Assembly: GCA_011390885.1 (NCBI GenBank)
Contig: JAABRO010000060.1
Span: 83,007-147,006, forward strand
Direction of reading: 5' to 3'
Origin: Gemmatimonas sp.
Lineage (GTDB): Bacteria > Gemmatimonadota > Gemmatimonadetes > Gemmatimonadales > Gemmatimonadaceae
DNA length: 64,000 nt
Below are positions 38,598-47,440 of the stretch, piece after piece. The position numbers and the translations under genes were made by a program. The notes beneath the pieces were generated by a model. The model did no database searches, was not told where the DNA came from, and saw only the letters and a list, made by a program, of their open reading frames with translations. Each line of letters begins with the position of its first letter. Positions within the stretch are counted from its first letter, which is position 1.

Positions 38598-39764
38598 GTG
38601 CGGCCGTCGGGGCCGCGGCCGGTGACCTCCAGCGCGTCCGCCCTCCGTCCGCTCCGCATCGTCGTCGTCAACTGGCAGTGCCGCGAGAATCCGCTCGCGG
38701 GCGGCGCGGAGATCCATCTGCACGAGATCTTCGGCCGGCTGGCCGCGGCCGGCCACGAGGTCACGCTGCTCTGCGGCGGGTGGCCCGGCTGTCCGCCGCG
38801 CACGACGCTCGACGGCATCGCCGTGCACCGCGTCGGCACGCGGCAGTCGTTCCCGTTCAAGGCGCGCGCCTACTGGAACGCGCACCACGCCGCCTGGCGC
38901 CCCGACGTGCTCGTCGAGGACATCAACAAGGTGCCGCTGTACACGCCGCGCTGGACGCGCGTGCCGGTGGTCGCCCTCGTGCCGCACCTGTTCGGACCCA
39001 CGGCGTTCCGGGAGCTCTCCTTTCCGCTGGCCTCGGCTGTGTGGCTGGCCGAACGCCCGTTGCCGTGGCAGTATCGGGGCGTCCCTTTCGAAGCGATCAG
39101 TGAGAGCACCCGCGACGACCTCGTCTCCCGCGGGATCGCGCGCGAACTGGTGCGGGTGATCTTCCCCGGGATCGATACCGGGCAGTACACTCCGAAAGCC
39201 GGGACGCGTGCCGAATCGCCGACCTTCGCGTACCTTGGCCGACTGCAGAAGTACAAGGGTGTGGACATCGTGCTCCGGGCGTTTGCGGAGGCCGCGCTGC
39301 CGAACGCGGTGCTGGAGATCGCCGGGGCCGGCAACTTTCGACCGTCGCTCGAGGCGCTGGCGCGAGAACTCGCGGTGGCCGACCGGGTACGGTTTCTTGG
39401 ACGGATCGACGAAGTCGAGAAGCAGGCCCTGCTGCGACGGGCATGGGCTCTGGCGTTCGCATCACCCAAGGAGGGCTGGGGCATTACCAATCTCGAGGCC
39501 GCGGCAAGCGGGACACCGGTGATTGCGTCGAACTCGCCGGGGATTCGCGAATCCGTCCAGCATGAGGTGACCGGGTATCTGGTCCGTCATGGGGACACCG
39601 TGGCCATGGCGCAGGCGATGCGCCGCCTTGCCACCGACCAGTCGCTCGTGGAGCGGCTCGGCGTGGCGGCGCGACAGTTCGCGACCGGGTTCACCTGGGA
39701 GCGGGCCGCCGAAGATACCGAGGCCCACCTTCGCGAGATCGTGGGCCGGCGAGGAGATGGCTGA
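38598..39764 (+). CDS. Family 4 (GT-B) glycosyltransferase
   Basis: A 388-residue retaining glycosyltransferase. The N-terminal domain reads VVVNWQCRENPLAGGAEIHL (Gly-rich donor loop) and EIFGRLAAAGHEVTLLCGGW. The C-terminal GT1-like domain has AYLGRLQKYKGVDIVLRAFA, LEIAGAGNF, VRFLGRIDE and the E-x7-E motif KEGWGITNLEAAASGTPVI. The acceptor is unknown; no polysaccharide cluster is adjacent, so a cell-envelope sugar or a storage/stress role are both possible. GTG start. Its stop directly abuts the hpf ATG. Confidence 0.88.
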   Translation: MRPSGPRPVTSSASALRPLRIVVVNWQCRENPLAGGAEIHLHEIFGRLAAAGHEVTLLCGGWPGCPPRTTLDGIAVHRVGTRQSFPFKARAYWNAHHAAWRPDVLVEDINKVPLYTPRWTRVPVVALVPHLFGPTAFRELSFPLASAVWLAERPLPWQYRGVPFEAISESTRDDLVSRGIARELVRVIFPGIDTGQYTPKAGTRAESPTFAYLGRLQKYKGVDIVLRAFAEAALPNAVLEIAGAGNFRPSLEALARELAVADRVRFLGRIDEVEKQALLRRAWALAFASPKEGWGITNLEAAASGTPVIASNSPGIRESVQHEVTGYLVRHGDTVAMAQAMRRLATDQSLVERLGVAARQFATGFTWERAAEDTEAHLREIVGRRGDG

Positions 39765-40082
39765 ATGGAGATCATCCTGCACGCGCATCACGCCGAAGTC
39801 ACGGAGTCGCTCCGCACCAAGGCGGAGCGCGCCATCGAACGCCTGGCCACACGCGTCCGACGCGTCGTGACCGCGATCGTGCGGTTCGAGGGCGATGGGC
39901 CCAGCAAGCGAGTCGAGATCGTGCTGCAGGCGCCGCGGCGCCCCGACATCGTCGCCCACGCCTTCGATCGGCAGTACGAGCCCGCCCTGTCGCTCGCCGT
40001 GCAACGGCTCGAGGCGCAGGTGGCCCGCGCGCGTCGCTCACGTCGTCCCCGCTCCCGCCCGCCCGAGACACCACCCTGGTGA
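39765..40082 (+). CDS. hpf: Ribosome hibernation promoting factor, short type
   Basis: A 105-residue HPF/RaiA-fold protein. It keeps the beta-alpha-beta-beta-beta-alpha layout: MEIILHAHHAEVTESLRTKA, AIERLATRVRRVVTAIVRFE, VEIVLQAPRRPDIVAHAFD and AVQRLEAQVARARRSRRP with a basic tail. Lacks the long C-terminal dimerisation domain, so it is the short form that binds 70S ribosomes (or promotes 100S formation together with RMF). Sitting directly before hprK and PTS genes is a common arrangement in bacteria with HprK. Confidence 0.85.
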   Translation: MEIILHAHHAEVTESLRTKAERAIERLATRVRRVVTAIVRFEGDGPSKRVEIVLQAPRRPDIVAHAFDRQYEPALSLAVQRLEAQVARARRSRRPRSRPPETPPW

Positions 40083-41062
40083 CTGCCCGCCTGACCGTCA
40101 GCAAGCTGCTCGACACCATGAAGGACGTCCTCCAGCTCGAGGAGCTGGGGGACCCCGTCGGGCACGACCGCGAGATCACGAGTCCCGAGGCATCCAGCCC
40201 GGGACTCGCGCTCTCCGGGTACCTCAATCGCTTTCCCTACCAGCGCATCCAGGTGCTCGGTGAAACCGAGATCACCTACCTGCAGTCCCTCGATCCCGCC
40301 ACGCGCGCGGCGAACCTCACGGCGTTCTTCGACTTCCCCATGCCGTGCGCCTTCGTCACGAAGGGGCTCGAGCCGCCGGAGCCGTTCGTGGAGGTGGCCG
40401 ATCGCGCCGGCGTGGCCGTGCTGCGCTCGCAGCTGAAGACGGCCGAGTTCTATCGGCTCCTGAAGCCGTATCTCGCCGACCATTTCGCGCCCACCACCAC
40501 CATGCACGGCTCGCTCGCCGACGTGTATGGCGTGGGGCTCTTCTTCACCGGCAAGAGCGGCATCGGCAAGTCGGAGTGCGTGCTCGACCTCGTCGAGCGG
40601 GGCCACCGGCTCGTGGCCGACGACCTGGTCTTCGTGTCGCGGCGCGGCAGCGACGTGCTCATCGGCCGCGGCCACGAGCAGCAGCGCCACTTCATGGAGA
40701 TCCGCGGCGTCGGCCTCATCGACGTGCCCGCCATCTTCGGCGTGAAGGCCGTGCGCCAGCAGAAGCGACTCGAGGTGGTCGTGGTGCTCGAGCAGTGGGA
40801 CGGGGAGGCGCACATCGACCGCACTGGCCTCGACGTGCAGAAGACCACCGTGCTCGGCGTGGAGCTGCCGCGCATCACGGTGCACCTCAATCCGGGAAAG
40901 AACATCACGGTGATCGCCGAGGTCATCGCCATGAATCACCTGCTGCGCTACCATCGCGGCTACGATTCGGCCACGGCGTTCAACGAGATGCTCATCAGCA
41001 ACATGAGTGCGAAGCGGCGCGGCGGCGACGCCCACCGCTACCTGCTGGAGGACGACGAGTGA
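40079..41062 (+). CDS. hprK: HPr kinase/phosphorylase
   Basis: Phosphorylates HPr on Ser46 using ATP or PPi and removes that phosphate again. The 327-residue protein has an N-terminal domain (PCAFVTKGLEPPEPFVEVAD) and a C-terminal catalytic domain with the Walker A loop GKSGIGKSE (about residue 160), DDLVFVSRRGSDVLIGRG, EIRGVGLIDVPAIFGVKAVR (family signature) and VIAEVIAMNHLLRYHRGYDS. GTG start overlaps the hpf stop. Its target, HPr, is five genes downstream and keeps Ser46. Confidence 0.95.
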   Translation: MTARLTVSKLLDTMKDVLQLEELGDPVGHDREITSPEASSPGLALSGYLNRFPYQRIQVLGETEITYLQSLDPATRAANLTAFFDFPMPCAFVTKGLEPPEPFVEVADRAGVAVLRSQLKTAEFYRLLKPYLADHFAPTTTMHGSLADVYGVGLFFTGKSGIGKSECVLDLVERGHRLVADDLVFVSRRGSDVLIGRGHEQQRHFMEIRGVGLIDVPAIFGVKAVRQQKRLEVVVVLEQWDGEAHIDRTGLDVQKTTVLGVELPRITVHLNPGKNITVIAEVIAMNHLLRYHRGYDSATAFNEMLISNMSAKRRGGDAHRYLLEDDE

Positions 41063-41478
41063 GTGACGACGCGGTCGTCGTGGCCGTGGTGGCGGGACAC
41101 GGTCGCTTTGCGGAGGGCATGGTCTCGGCCGTCGAGCAGATCACCGGGCGCGGTGCGGCGTTCGCCACGCTGTCCAACGCCGGCCTGTCCCCCGCCGACC
41201 TCGAGCGCGCGCTGCTCGACCGGCTCGACGCCACCGGAGCGCGGGTCATCTTCACCGACCTGCCCGCCGGCAGCTGCACCATGGCGGCGCGGCGCGTACA
41301 GCGGGCGCGTCCCGACGTGGTGCTCGTGACCGGCGCGAACGTGGCCGTGCTCATGGAGTTCCTGTTCGCGGCCATCAGCCCGCTCGACACGCCGGTGGCC
41401 GGCCTCGTGGATGTGGCCGAGCTCGCGCGTACCGCCGCCGAGAAGGCGCGCGCCACACTCGTGGCGTCGGGGGGCTGA
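41059..41478 (+). CDS. PTS mannose-family EIIA component
   Basis: A 139-residue EIIA of the mannose/fructose/sorbose family. The phospho-accepting His14 lies in VVAGHGRFAEGM, the usual family context; FTDLPAGSCTMAARRVQRAR and VVLVTGANVAVLMEF match the rest of the fold. It takes phosphate from HPr and passes it to EIIB. The GTG start overlaps the hprK stop, and EIIB follows immediately. Unlike many mannose systems, A and B are separate proteins. Confidence 0.92.
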   Translation: MSDDAVVVAVVAGHGRFAEGMVSAVEQITGRGAAFATLSNAGLSPADLERALLDRLDATGARVIFTDLPAGSCTMAARRVQRARPDVVLVTGANVAVLMEFLFAAISPLDTPVAGLVDVAELARTAAEKARATLVASGG

Positions 41479-41479
41479 C

Positions 41480-41971
41480 GTGGGGATCCAGCTGTATCGG
41501 GTGGACGACCGCCTCATCCACGGCCAGGTCGTGGTAGGATGGGGACAGCCGCTCGGCCTGCGCTTCCTCGTGCTCGTCGACGACGACGTGGCCGCCAGCG
41601 ACTGGGAGCAGGAGCTCTACCGCATGGGCGTGCCTCCCGACGTGTCGGTGCACTTCCACACCGTCGAGGAGATGGGCCCGGGGCTCGCGCGCTATCAGCA
41701 GGAGGCGAGCCCCGGGCTGCTGCTCGTGGGCAGCGTCGACACCATGCGACGCCTCGTGGAGGTGTCGCCGTCCATCACGGCGGTGAATCTCGGCGGGGTG
41801 CACCACGCCGAGGGGCGCGTGCAGCGCCTGCGCTACGTGTTCCTCACGCCCGCGGAGGAAGACATGCTGCGCGCCCTCGAGGCACGCGGTGTGACCATCA
41901 CGGCGCAGGACGTGCCCTCCGCGCGCCCCGTGCCGCTGGCCGACGTGCTCGCCGGCCGCGCCGACGCCTGA
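41480..41971 (+). CDS. PTS mannose-family EIIB component
   Basis: A 163-residue EIIB that phosphorylates the incoming sugar. The active His14 lies in YRVDDRLIHGQVVVGWGQPL, the diagnostic N-terminus of mannose-family EIIB, and VNLGGVHHAEGRVQRLRYVF also fits. GTG start at 41480 set by that motif. It lies between EIIA and EIIC in a gapless order. Confidence 0.93.
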   Translation: MGIQLYRVDDRLIHGQVVVGWGQPLGLRFLVLVDDDVAASDWEQELYRMGVPPDVSVHFHTVEEMGPGLARYQQEASPGLLLVGSVDTMRRLVEVSPSITAVNLGGVHHAEGRVQRLRYVFLTPAEEDMLRALEARGVTITAQDVPSARPVPLADVLAGRADA

Positions 41972-41976
41972 CGCGC

Positions 41977-42681
41977 GTGCTGCCACTCACGCTCGACCTG
42001 CTGCCGCTCGTGCTGCTCGGAGCCATTCTCGGCCTCGACGTGGTGAGCTTTCCGCAGGCCATGATCTCGCGGCCGATCGTCGCGGCCACGCTGGCCGGCG
42101 CCTTCGCCGGCTCGCCCGCGGCGGGGCTGGTGGTCGGGGTGGCCCTCGAGTGCCTCGCCCTGGAAACGCTCCCGTTCGGCGCCTCGCGCTACCCCGAGTG
42201 GGGGAGCGCGTCGGTGGTGGGCGGACTCGTGGGCACGCGCGCGGCCGATGGGGCGCTGCTCCCCGATCCGGGCGCGTGGGTGGTCGGCGTCATGGCGGCG
42301 ATCGCCACGGCGTGGGTGGGCGGCTGGACCATGGTGCAGCACCGGAAGCTCATTGCGCGCTGGGCCCGGCCGCGGCTCGACCAGCTGGCCGCCGGCTCCA
42401 TGCGCACGGTCGTGTCGCTGCAGGTGTACGGGCTCACCGCCGACCTCGTGCGCGGCGGGGCGCTCACGCTGCTCGCGCTGCTCGTGGCGTGGCCGATCTC
42501 GGGGTGGGCCATCGACGCCTGGCGGCTCGGTGCCGTGGAGACGCGCGGTGCGCTGATCATCGGCGCCGCCGCCGTGGCGGCATCGGCCGTGTGGAAGGTG
42601 CTGCACGGGTATTCGGTCACGCGGCGCCTCTTCGTGGCCGGTCTCGCGGTGGGCACGCTCCTGGTCGGTTTCCGTGGCTGA
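41977..42681 (+). CDS. PTS mannose-family EIIC membrane component
   Basis: A 234-residue integral membrane protein with six or seven hydrophobic stretches (LLPLVLLGAILGLDVVSF; IVAATLAGAFAGSPAAGLVV; VVGVMAAIATAWVGGWTM; LTLLALLVAWPISGWAI and others). The early loop SFPQAMISRPIVAATLAG and VGVALECLALETLPFGASRY match EIIC of the mannose family. With EIID it forms the sugar channel. GTG start; the stop overlaps the EIID start. Sequence is diverged, so the sugar cannot be predicted. Confidence 0.85.
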   Translation: MLPLTLDLLPLVLLGAILGLDVVSFPQAMISRPIVAATLAGAFAGSPAAGLVVGVALECLALETLPFGASRYPEWGSASVVGGLVGTRAADGALLPDPGAWVVGVMAAIATAWVGGWTMVQHRKLIARWARPRLDQLAAGSMRTVVSLQVYGLTADLVRGGALTLLALLVAWPISGWAIDAWRLGAVETRGALIIGAAAVAASAVWKVLHGYSVTRRLFVAGLAVGTLLVGFRG

Positions 42682-43516
42682 GACCACCGTGCCGTCGCCC
42701 GCGGTGCCGGCGGGTGCGCCCGGGGCGTCGACCGCGCTGCCCACCGGCATGCGCGCCGCACCGCTGCCGGCGCGCACGCGCGCGGCCATGCTGCTGCGCT
42801 GCCTCGCCATTCAGGGGGCGTGGAACTACGAGATCCTCAACGGCAACGGCATCGGCTTCTGCGTCGAACCGGCGCTCCGGCACCTGCCCGGCGGGCAGGA
42901 CGGGGACGCCTACCGCGCGGCGCTCGCCCGGCAGTGCGCGTACTTCAACGCGCACCCGTATCTCGCGTCGCTGGCGGTGGGCGCGCTCGCGCGCGCCGAA
43001 CTCGACGGCACACCTCCCGATCGCATCGTGCGCTTCCGGACCGCGCTGTGCGGTCCGCTTGGCAGTCTGGGCGACCGGCTTGTCTGGGCGGCCTGGCTGC
43101 CGGCCTGCTCGCTGGTCGCACTGCTCCTCTTCGGCCTCGGCGTGGGGGCGGCAGGGGTGGCGATCGGCTTCCTGGTGCTGTACAACACAGGGCACCTGGC
43201 CCTGCGGGCCTGGGGCTTGGCCTCGGGGTGGCTGCACGGGCTCCGGCTCGCGGTCGCACTCGGCGCCAACTGGCTGCAGCGCGGGCCGCAGTACATTGCG
43301 CGGGGGGCGGCGCTCGTGGCGGGCATCGCGCTCCCGTTCGCGGCCAACCGCGCGATCGGGGGCGGGGCGTCCCTCGATCCCGTGCCGCTCGCGGTCATGG
43401 TGCTCACGCCGGGTCTCGCATTCCTTCTCGTGCGGCTGCACGGCAAGGTGGAAGGATGGCAGCTGCTGTTCGGCCTTCTGGCCATCCTCGTCCTCTACTC
43501 GACGGTCCTTCACTGA
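42674..43516 (+). CDS. PTS mannose-family EIID membrane component
   Basis: A 280-residue EIID. Conserved pieces are AIQGAWNYEILNGNGIGFCV, CAYFNAHPYLASLAVGALAR and FRTALCGPLGSLGDRLVWAA, all typical of EIID-Man, followed by membrane helices (LVALLLFGLGVGAAGVAIGF; PLAVMVLTPGLAFLLVRLHG; LLFGLLAILVLYSTVLH). GTG start within the last codons of EIIC; its stop overlaps the HPr ATG by one base. Confidence 0.92.
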   Translation: MAETTVPSPAVPAGAPGASTALPTGMRAAPLPARTRAAMLLRCLAIQGAWNYEILNGNGIGFCVEPALRHLPGGQDGDAYRAALARQCAYFNAHPYLASLAVGALARAELDGTPPDRIVRFRTALCGPLGSLGDRLVWAAWLPACSLVALLLFGLGVGAAGVAIGFLVLYNTGHLALRAWGLASGWLHGLRLAVALGANWLQRGPQYIARGAALVAGIALPFAANRAIGGGASLDPVPLAVMVLTPGLAFLLVRLHGKVEGWQLLFGLLAILVLYSTVLH

Positions 43517-43782
43517 TGGCAGAACGATCGGTTCAAATCGTGAACAAGCACGGGCTCCACGCCCGTCCCGCCGCCGAGATGGTCAAGGCGGCCTCCCGCT
43601 TCAAGAGCGACATCACCATCGCCCGCGATGACCTCGAGGTGAACGGCAAGAGCATCATGGGGGTCATGATGCTCGCCGCCGAGTTCGGGGCCAGCATCAC
43701 GCTGCGCGCGAGCGGCCCCGATGCCGACGAAGCGCTCGACGCGCTGGCGGCACTCGTCTCCTCCCGCTTCGGGGAGAGCTGA
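43516..43782 (+). CDS. ptsH: Phosphocarrier protein HPr
   Basis: The 88-residue phosphocarrier between enzyme I and EIIA. His15 (VNKHGLHARPAAEMVKA) is the catalytic phosphorylation site and Ser46 (VNGKSIMGVMMLA) is the HprK regulatory site; both fall at exactly the canonical positions. Because hprK is in the same run, this HPr is probably regulated by Ser46 phosphorylation. ptsI follows directly. Confidence 0.97.
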   Translation: MAERSVQIVNKHGLHARPAAEMVKAASRFKSDITIARDDLEVNGKSIMGVMMLAAEFGASITLRASGPDADEALDALAALVSSRFGES

Positions 43783-45525
43783 GTGGACTCGGTCCTGCGG
43801 GGCATTCCGGCCTCGGCCGGCATCGTCGTGGGACCGGTGCATCTCCTGCGCTGGGAGGTGCCGGACGTCAGCCAGCGCGTGATCACCGACGACGAGATCG
43901 AGGCCGAGATCGCGCGCCTGCACGCCGCCGTGGCGCGTGCGCGCGAGCGGCTCGTCACGCTGCGCACGCGCGCCGAAGCCTCGGCCGGTCCGGAGGAAGC
44001 GGCCATCTTCGATGTCCAGCTCTCCATGCTCGCCGATCGTGAACTGCTTGGCAGCATCGAAGCGCTGATCGGGCAGAACCTCGGTGCCGAGAAGGCCTTC
44101 GACATCGTGCTGCTCGACTGGCAGCAGCGCTTCGCGCGCAGCGCCACGCCGATGCTGCGCGAGCGAGTGGGCGACCTCACCGACGTGCACATTCGGGTGC
44201 TGTCGATCCTGCTCGACCTCCCCGACCACGATCCGGTGGACGTGCCCAAGGGATCGAACGCGATCCTGGTCACGCACGACCTCACGCCCAGCCTTACGCT
44301 GCAGCTCGACCGCGAGGCGATCGGTGCGATCGCCACCGAGTCCGGCACGGCCACGGCGCACGTCGCGATTCTCGCGCGCTCGCTCGGGCTGCCCGCCGTC
44401 GTCGGCTTGCGGCGCGCCGGCAAGGCGCTGCGCGGCGGCGAGCTGGCCATCCTCGACGGGACCGAAGGCACGCTCACCATCTCGCCCACCGAGAGCGAGG
44501 TCGCCGACGCGCGCCTGCGCGCCGAGGCGGACCAGGTGCGCGATCAGGAGCTGCGCGAGGCGGCCCAGTCCGCCGCCGTCACGCTCGACGGCCATGCGCT
44601 CGTGGTCCGCGCCAACGTCGACATCCCCGAGGAAGCCGAGCTTGCCGCCACGAGCGGCGCCGAGGGGGTGGGGCTCATGCGCACCGAGTTCCTCGTGGTC
44701 GGGCGCACGAACATGCCCGATGAGGACGAGCAGTACCGCGCCTACCGCCGCGTCGTGGAGGCGTTTCGCGGTCGCCCGGTGATCATCCGCACCTTCGACA
44801 TCGGCGGTGACAAGCTGCCCGTGGGCGGCTATCCGCACGAGGCGAACCCGTTCCTCGGCTGGCGCGCGATCCGCATGTGCCTCGACGAGGCCCTGCTGTT
44901 CAAGGTGCAGCTGCGCGCCCTGCTGCGTGCGGCGGTGCACGGTGACATTCGCATCATGCTGCCGCTCGTGGTCACCGTCGACGAGGTGCGCGAGACGCGC
45001 ACGCTGCTGGGCGAGGCCGCGAACGAGCTGGCCGAGCGCGGTGTGGCCTTCCGCGCCGACGTGCCGCTGGGCGTGATGGTGGAGACGCCGGCGGCCGCCA
45101 TCGCCTGCGACACGCTCGTGCGCGACGTGGACTTCCTCAGCATCGGCTCGAACGACCTCGTGCAGTACACGCTGGCCGTGGACCGTGGCAACGTGAACCT
45201 CGCGCCGCGCTACACGCCGCTGCATCCGGCGGTGCTGCGCCTCATCCGCGAAGTCGCGGCCACCGGCGCGCAGCACGACCTGCCGGTGGCGGTGTGCGGT
45301 GAGATGGCGTCGCAGCCGCTCATGGTGTTCGCGCTCATCGGGCTCGGCGTGCGGCAGCTGTCGGTCTCGCCGCGCGCCGTGCCCATCGTGAAGCGTCTGC
45401 TGCGCAACGTGACGGCGAGTGCGGCCCGCGACGCCGTGACGGCCGCGCTCGCGTCCGGAGGCACCGCGCGCGAGGTGGAGCTGGTGCTGCGGCGGCGCCT
45501 GCGTGTGGCTCTCGGCGAGGGCTAG
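43783..45525 (+). CDS. ptsI: PTS enzyme I (phosphoenolpyruvate-protein phosphotransferase)
   Basis: The 580-residue enzyme that starts the PTS by taking phosphate from PEP onto His193 and passing it to HPr. The N-terminal part begins RGIPASAGIVVGPVHLLR. The phospho-His segment reads ESGTATAHVAILARSLGLPA, with Ala before the His where most enzymes I have Ser. The PEP-binding barrel has EGVGLMRTEFLVVGR, IIRTFDIGGDKLPVGGY, MVETPAAA, SIGSNDLVQYTLAVDRGN and AVCGEMASQPL. GTG start, directly after ptsH. It is the last gene of the PTS run. Confidence 0.96.
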   Translation: MDSVLRGIPASAGIVVGPVHLLRWEVPDVSQRVITDDEIEAEIARLHAAVARARERLVTLRTRAEASAGPEEAAIFDVQLSMLADRELLGSIEALIGQNLGAEKAFDIVLLDWQQRFARSATPMLRERVGDLTDVHIRVLSILLDLPDHDPVDVPKGSNAILVTHDLTPSLTLQLDREAIGAIATESGTATAHVAILARSLGLPAVVGLRRAGKALRGGELAILDGTEGTLTISPTESEVADARLRAEADQVRDQELREAAQSAAVTLDGHALVVRANVDIPEEAELAATSGAEGVGLMRTEFLVVGRTNMPDEDEQYRAYRRVVEAFRGRPVIIRTFDIGGDKLPVGGYPHEANPFLGWRAIRMCLDEALLFKVQLRALLRAAVHGDIRIMLPLVVTVDEVRETRTLLGEAANELAERGVAFRADVPLGVMVETPAAAIACDTLVRDVDFLSIGSNDLVQYTLAVDRGNVNLAPRYTPLHPAVLRLIREVAATGAQHDLPVAVCGEMASQPLMVFALIGLGVRQLSVSPRAVPIVKRLLRNVTASAARDAVTAALASGGTAREVELVLRRRLRVALGEG

Positions 45526-45572
45526 GCGCCGGCACGCCGTCGGCATGCCGGACGCGCCCGTGGCGTGACGGC

Positions 45573-45601
45573 TTGCTCGCCCTTCCCACCGAAACTAGTC
45601 T
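45573..45601 (+). promoter_or_regulatory. Sigma70-like promoter of metK
   Basis: TTGCTC (45573-45578) and TAGTCT (45596-45601) are spaced by 17 bases; the predicted start near 45608 leaves a leader of about 44 bases before the GTG at 45652. Confidence 0.55.
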
Positions 45602-45651
45602 ACTCGGCCAGCACGGCCGTTTTCCCTCTCCACTCCTCCAGCGAGGCTTGC

Positions 45652-46827
45652 GTGGCCGAACGTCACCTGTTCACGTCCGAATCCGTCACCGAAGGGCACC
45701 CCGACAAGATCGCGGATCAGATCTCCGACGCGGTGCTCGACGCCCTGCTCGAGCAGGACTCGGCGGCGCGCGTGGCGTGCGAGACGCTCGTCACCACGGG
45801 CCTGGCGGTCATCGCCGGCGAGATCACCACGTCGGCCTACGTGCACCTGCCCGACGTCGTGCGCGCGACCATCGCCGACATCGGCTACACCGATGCGCGC
45901 ATGGGCTTCGATTCGCACACCTGCGCGGTCATGAGCACGATCGACAAGCAGTCGCCGGACATCGCGCAGGGCGTCGACACCGGCGGGGCCGGCGACCAGG
46001 GCATGATGTTCGGCTACGCGACCGACGAGACGCCGGAGTTCATGCCGCTCCCGATCCAGCTCGCGCACGCGCTCACGCGCTCGCTGTCGGCGCGCCGCAA
46101 GTCGGGCGACCTGCCGTGGCTGCGCCCCGACGGCAAGGCGCAGGTGTCGGTGGTGTACGAGGGGCATCGGCCGCTCTACGTGGACACCGTGGTGGTGTCG
46201 ACGCAGCACGATGACGCCGTGTCCACGGCCAAGCTGCGCAAGGCGATCCTCGCCGACGTCATCCACGACACGATCCCCGAGGAGTACCGTCCCAAGCGCC
46301 TCACCACGCACATCAACCCCACCGGCCGGTTCGTGATCGGCGGCCCGCAGGGGGATGCCGGCCTCACCGGCCGCAAGATCATCGTGGACACCTACGGCGG
46401 CATGGGCCGCCACGGCGGCGGTGCCTTCAGCGGCAAGGACCCGAGCAAGGTCGATCGCTCGGCGGCCTACGCGGCGCGTTGGGTGGCCAAGAACATCGTG
46501 GCCGCCAAGCTCGCGCAGCGTTGCGAGGTGCAGCTCGCCTACGCGATCGGCGTGGCCGAGCCGGTGTCGGTGTTCGTGGACACGTTCGGCACGGGTGTCG
46601 TGGGCGACCGGCAGGTGGAGGAGGCGGTGCGCAGCGAGTTCGACCTCACGCCGCGTGGCATCATCACCGCGCTCGACCTGCGCAAGCCGATCTATCGCGC
46701 CACGGCGGCGTACGGCCACTTCGGGCGCACGCCCGAGACCATCGGCCGCGGCCGCGGCGCGCGCACGCTGTTCACGTGGGAGCGCACCGATCGCGCCCGG
46801 GCGCTGCGACGGGCCGTCGGCGCGTAA
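45652..46827 (+). CDS. metK: S-adenosylmethionine synthase
   Basis: Makes S-adenosylmethionine from methionine and ATP. The GTG at 45652 ([20 protein letters not shown]), just after a gcgagg ribosome site, gives 391 residues, the normal length; an in-frame start at 45565 would overlap the promoter. Motifs include [40 protein letters not shown], the phosphate loop [20 protein letters not shown], and GHFGRTPE near the end. No SAM riboswitch is visible in its short leader. Confidence 0.97.
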   Translation: MAERHLFTSESVTEGHPDKIADQISDAVLDALLEQDSAARVACETLVTTGLAVIAGEITTSAYVHLPDVVRATIADIGYTDARMGFDSHTCAVMSTIDKQSPDIAQGVDTGGAGDQGMMFGYATDETPEFMPLPIQLAHALTRSLSARRKSGDLPWLRPDGKAQVSVVYEGHRPLYVDTVVVSTQHDDAVSTAKLRKAILADVIHDTIPEEYRPKRLTTHINPTGRFVIGGPQGDAGLTGRKIIVDTYGGMGRHGGGAFSGKDPSKVDRSAAYAARWVAKNIVAAKLAQRCEVQLAYAIGVAEPVSVFVDTFGTGVVGDRQVEEAVRSEFDLTPRGIITALDLRKPIYRATAAYGHFGRTPETIGRGRGARTLFTWERTDRARALRRAVGA

Positions 46828-46888
46828 TCGCGTCACCGACCGGGGCGGCCGTGCACACGCGGTCGTTCCGGACCTTCGCGGGGGATGC

Positions 46889-47440
46889 ATGACCGAAGTC
46901 ACGCTGGCCCGCCTGGGCCTCGACAGCTCCTCGAACACGTACGTCGTGATTCTCCGCGAGCGCGACGGCCGTCGGCTGCTGCCCATCTGGATCGGGCAGC
47001 CCGAGGCCGAGTCGATCGTGCTGCACATCAACGGCGTGGTGCGCGAGCGACCGCTCACGCACGACCTCTGCCGCGCGATCATCGTGGGGCTCGGTGGCAC
47101 CCTCGAGCGCGTCAACATCACGAAGGTGGAGAAGAGCACCTACTTCGCCGAGCTGCACATCGCGACCGACGGCGGCCACGTGGTCATCGACGCGCGACCG
47201 AGCGATTCCATCGCCATCGCCCTGCGCCTCGGCGCGCCGCTCTTCGCGGCCGACGACCTGCTCACGGTGCTCGAGGAGGACGCCGACGAGGACACCAGCG
47301 ACGACGATGATGCGGGGCCGACCTTCGGTCCCAGTGGCCCGGTGCGCCTGCCGACGCCACGTGGCGAGATGACCCCGGACCAGCTCAAGGCCTACCTCGA
47401 GCAGCTGCGTCCCGAAGACTTCGGTAAGTTCAGACCATGA
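46889..47440 (+). CDS. Bifunctional nuclease family protein (DUF151)
   Basis: A 183-residue protein with the DUF151/BFN core: VTLARLGLDSSSNTYVVILR, LPIWIGQPEAESIVLHINGV, RPLTHDLCRAIIVGLGG, TYFAELHI and the signature IDARPSDSIAIALRLGAPLF. Plant and bacterial members have been reported with RNase/DNase activity, but the cellular role is not settled. An acidic low-complexity stretch (EEDADEDTSDDDDAG) and a C-terminal helical tail follow the core. ATG at 46889 after a ggggg-type ribosome site; overlaps the next gene by ATGA. Confidence 0.88.
   Translation: MTEVTLARLGLDSSSNTYVVILRERDGRRLLPIWIGQPEAESIVLHINGVVRERPLTHDLCRAIIVGLGGTLERVNITKVEKSTYFAELHIATDGGHVVIDARPSDSIAIALRLGAPLFAADDLLTVLEEDADEDTSDDDDAGPTFGPSGPVRLPTPRGEMTPDQLKAYLEQLRPEDFGKFRP

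Noticed and set aside
45602..45651. SAM riboswitch before metK
   Set aside because: The predicted leader is about 45 bases and lacks the conserved SAM aptamer segments.
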